8,256 nt of DNA. Origin: an uncultured Ruminococcus sp. (lineage in GTDB: Bacteria; Bacillota; Clostridia; Oscillospirales; Acutalibacteraceae). Below the pieces are notes generated by a model. It searched no databases. It saw nothing but the letters and a program-made list of their open reading frames with translations, and was not told where the DNA came from. The translations under genes were made by a program, and so were the position numbers. Positions 7,057-8,256 of the stretch are shown in pieces. How positions within the stretch are numbered: position 1 is the stretch's first letter; each line of letters begins with the position of its first letter. The stretch spans positions 1-8,256 of the forward strand of contig CACYDK010000075.1 in the NCBI GenBank assembly GCA_902773155.1. The letters are read 5' to 3'.

Positions 7057-8256
7057 ATGAGCAGTTTCGAAGAAAAAATGAAACAAAAAAAGCAAGACGA
7101 ACAGGAAATGCTCAAGGATTCGTTTCAAAATCTCGAATTCGCCATACTTTCCGACGCCTCCGCCGAGAACATAAAGGACGACCTCGACGCCATACAGAAG
7201 TCGGTCGACGTTGTGCTCAAATACTATGGCAAGAAAAAGACTACTATTCCCTCATATATCGAGGGTCTGGACGCGCGTCTGGAGTACGCCACCCGTCCCA
7301 ACGGGATCATGAGAAGAAGCGTCAGACTCTCAGAGAACTGGTACAAGGATTCCTTCGGGCCGATCATCGCGTTTTTCAAAAAGGACAACCGTCCCGTGAC
7401 CCTCCTACCTAACAAGATCAGAGGCTACACCTACCGCGACTACTCCTCGGGCGCTACCGTACACCTCAACAAATTTACGATGGAGCTGTTTAAGGACGAG
7501 GCCTTCTGCTTTTACCGTCCTCTTCCGAGCAAAAACGTCGGAAAGCGTTCGCTGATAAAGTATATCGCCCAGTGTGTTCCGACCGTAGACTATCTCCTGG
7601 CCGCGGGAGGAACGCTGATAGTAACGCTGCTCGGACTGCTTCTTCCGAGAATCACATATATGATCACGGGCAATGTGGTAAATAATAACGACGCTACCCT
7701 GCTGTACTCCGTGTCGGTCTTTCTTTTGTGCGTGCTTATAACGAGCCAGATTATAAACACGGTGAAAAACCTGATCGTAAACCGGATAAAGATCAAGGCC
7801 TCGCTCCAGGTAGGAGCCGCGGTAATGGCCAGGCTCATCTCGCTTCCGGCAAAGTTTTTCAGAAAATACAGCTCGGGCGATATCTACACCCGAAGCTCCT
7901 ACGCTGTCGAAATATGCGAGATCATTATTGACAATGTATTCACTGTAGTTATTGGATTCATAGCCTCGCTGCTGTTTTTTATACAGATCGGCAGAATTGC
8001 CCCCGGGCTTTTGATCCCCTCGATCATAATAGTCGGTCTAATAACGGCGATTAGCATTCATGCCATGATAGCTCAGGCGAGAATCAACCGGAGGCGTATC
8101 AGGCTAGAAGCCCAAAGAGTAGGTATGGAATACTCCATTATGGCCGGTATACAGAGGATCAAGACCTCCGGAGCCGAAAAACGCGTGTATTCAAAATGGG
8201 CGGACTCATACGCCGAATCGGCCAAGGACACCTACAACCCGCCGTTTTTCCTGAAA
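7057..8256 (+). CDS. Second NHLM-type ABC transporter subunit, 3' end beyond the window
   Basis: The frame is open to the last base, giving 400 residues without a stop. Residues 1-60 are highly charged and helical. Residues 85-165 match the N-terminal region I know from NHLM system ABC transporter, ATP-binding proteins: RRSVRLSENWYKDSFGPII, then PVTLLPNKIRGY, then FCFYRPLP. No C39 Cys/His signature is present, so this partner does not cut the leader. The membrane domain begins near 175, with hydrophobic segments at about 180-200, 214-235, 290-310 and 315-335, plus the coupling-type stretch LPAKFFRKYSSGDIYTR (263-279). The stretch IQRIKTSGAEKRVYSKWA (365-382) parallels the PCAT's ETIKSSGAEDGWFRKWA, showing related exporter folds. 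The ATPase domain is off the window. ATG at 7057 is chosen because it is seven bases from the GGGAGGT site at 7044-7050; ATG at 7054 is possible. It probably forms a heteromeric exporter with the PCAT. Confidence 0.88.
   Translation, partial: MSSFEEKMKQKKQDEQEMLKDSFQNLEFAILSDASAENIKDDLDAIQKSVDVVLKYYGKKKTTIPSYIEGLDARLEYATRPNGIMRRSVRLSENWYKDSFGPIIAFFKKDNRPVTLLPNKIRGYTYRDYSSGATVHLNKFTMELFKDEAFCFYRPLPSKNVGKRSLIKYIAQCVPTVDYLLAAGGTLIVTLLGLLLPRITYMITGNVVNNNDATLLYSVSVFLLCVLITSQIINTVKNLIVNRIKIKASLQVGAAVMARLISLPAKFFRKYSSGDIYTRSSYAVEICEIIIDNVFTVVIGFIASLLFFIQIGRIAPGLLIPSIIIVGLITAISIHAMIAQARINRRRIRLEAQRVGMEYSIMAGIQRIKTSGAEKRVYSKWADSYAESAKDTYNPPFFLK

Overview
The window looks like chromosomal DNA of a low-to-mid GC Gram-positive anaerobe, probably a clostridial gut bacterium of the Ruminococcus/Oscillospiraceae type. 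The basis is GGAGG-type ribosome binding sites, AT-rich intergenic DNA with sigma-A-like promoters, PAS-GGDEF-EAL proteins of clostridial style, and a bacteriocin exporter of the NHLM kind. The taxonomic call is inference; no rRNA or other marker gene is present.

Left part (about 1-4035): cyclic-di-GMP signalling. A long forward gene (176-2713) encodes a soluble protein with a degenerate GGDEF domain (GQDDF), an EAL domain that keeps every catalytic signature, and PAS-like regions at both ends; it is probably a c-di-GMP phosphodiesterase. It converges on a reverse-strand gene (2784-3956) for a multi-pass membrane protein with an intact GGDEF domain, probably a diguanylate cyclase. A near-ideal bidirectional terminator (16-bp perfect stem) separates them. 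The two proteins would have opposing activities on the same second messenger.

Middle (about 4035-4404): an AT-rich divergent intergenic region of roughly 370 bases with no convincing gene. It holds a good promoter for the cyclase gene, a likely extended -10 promoter for the rightward operon, and two short inverted repeats of unknown meaning.

Right part (4408-8256): a tightly packed forward operon for a leader-cleaving peptide exporter. It encodes a very short HlyD-like membrane protein (146 aa), a C39 peptidase-ABC transporter (PCAT, 727 aa) with intact protease and ATPase residues, and a second NHLM-type ABC transporter whose 3' part, including its ATPase domain, lies beyond the window. Together these match the NHLM (nitrile hydratase/Nif11-leader microcin) export cassette: the PCAT would cut a double-glycine leader and export the mature peptide, with the second ABC protein as partner. 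No precursor peptide or modification enzyme is visible here; they would be expected downstream. The most unusual point is the reduced HlyD-like subunit, which lacks the coiled-coil hairpin and most of the lipoyl/barrel region of usual adaptors.
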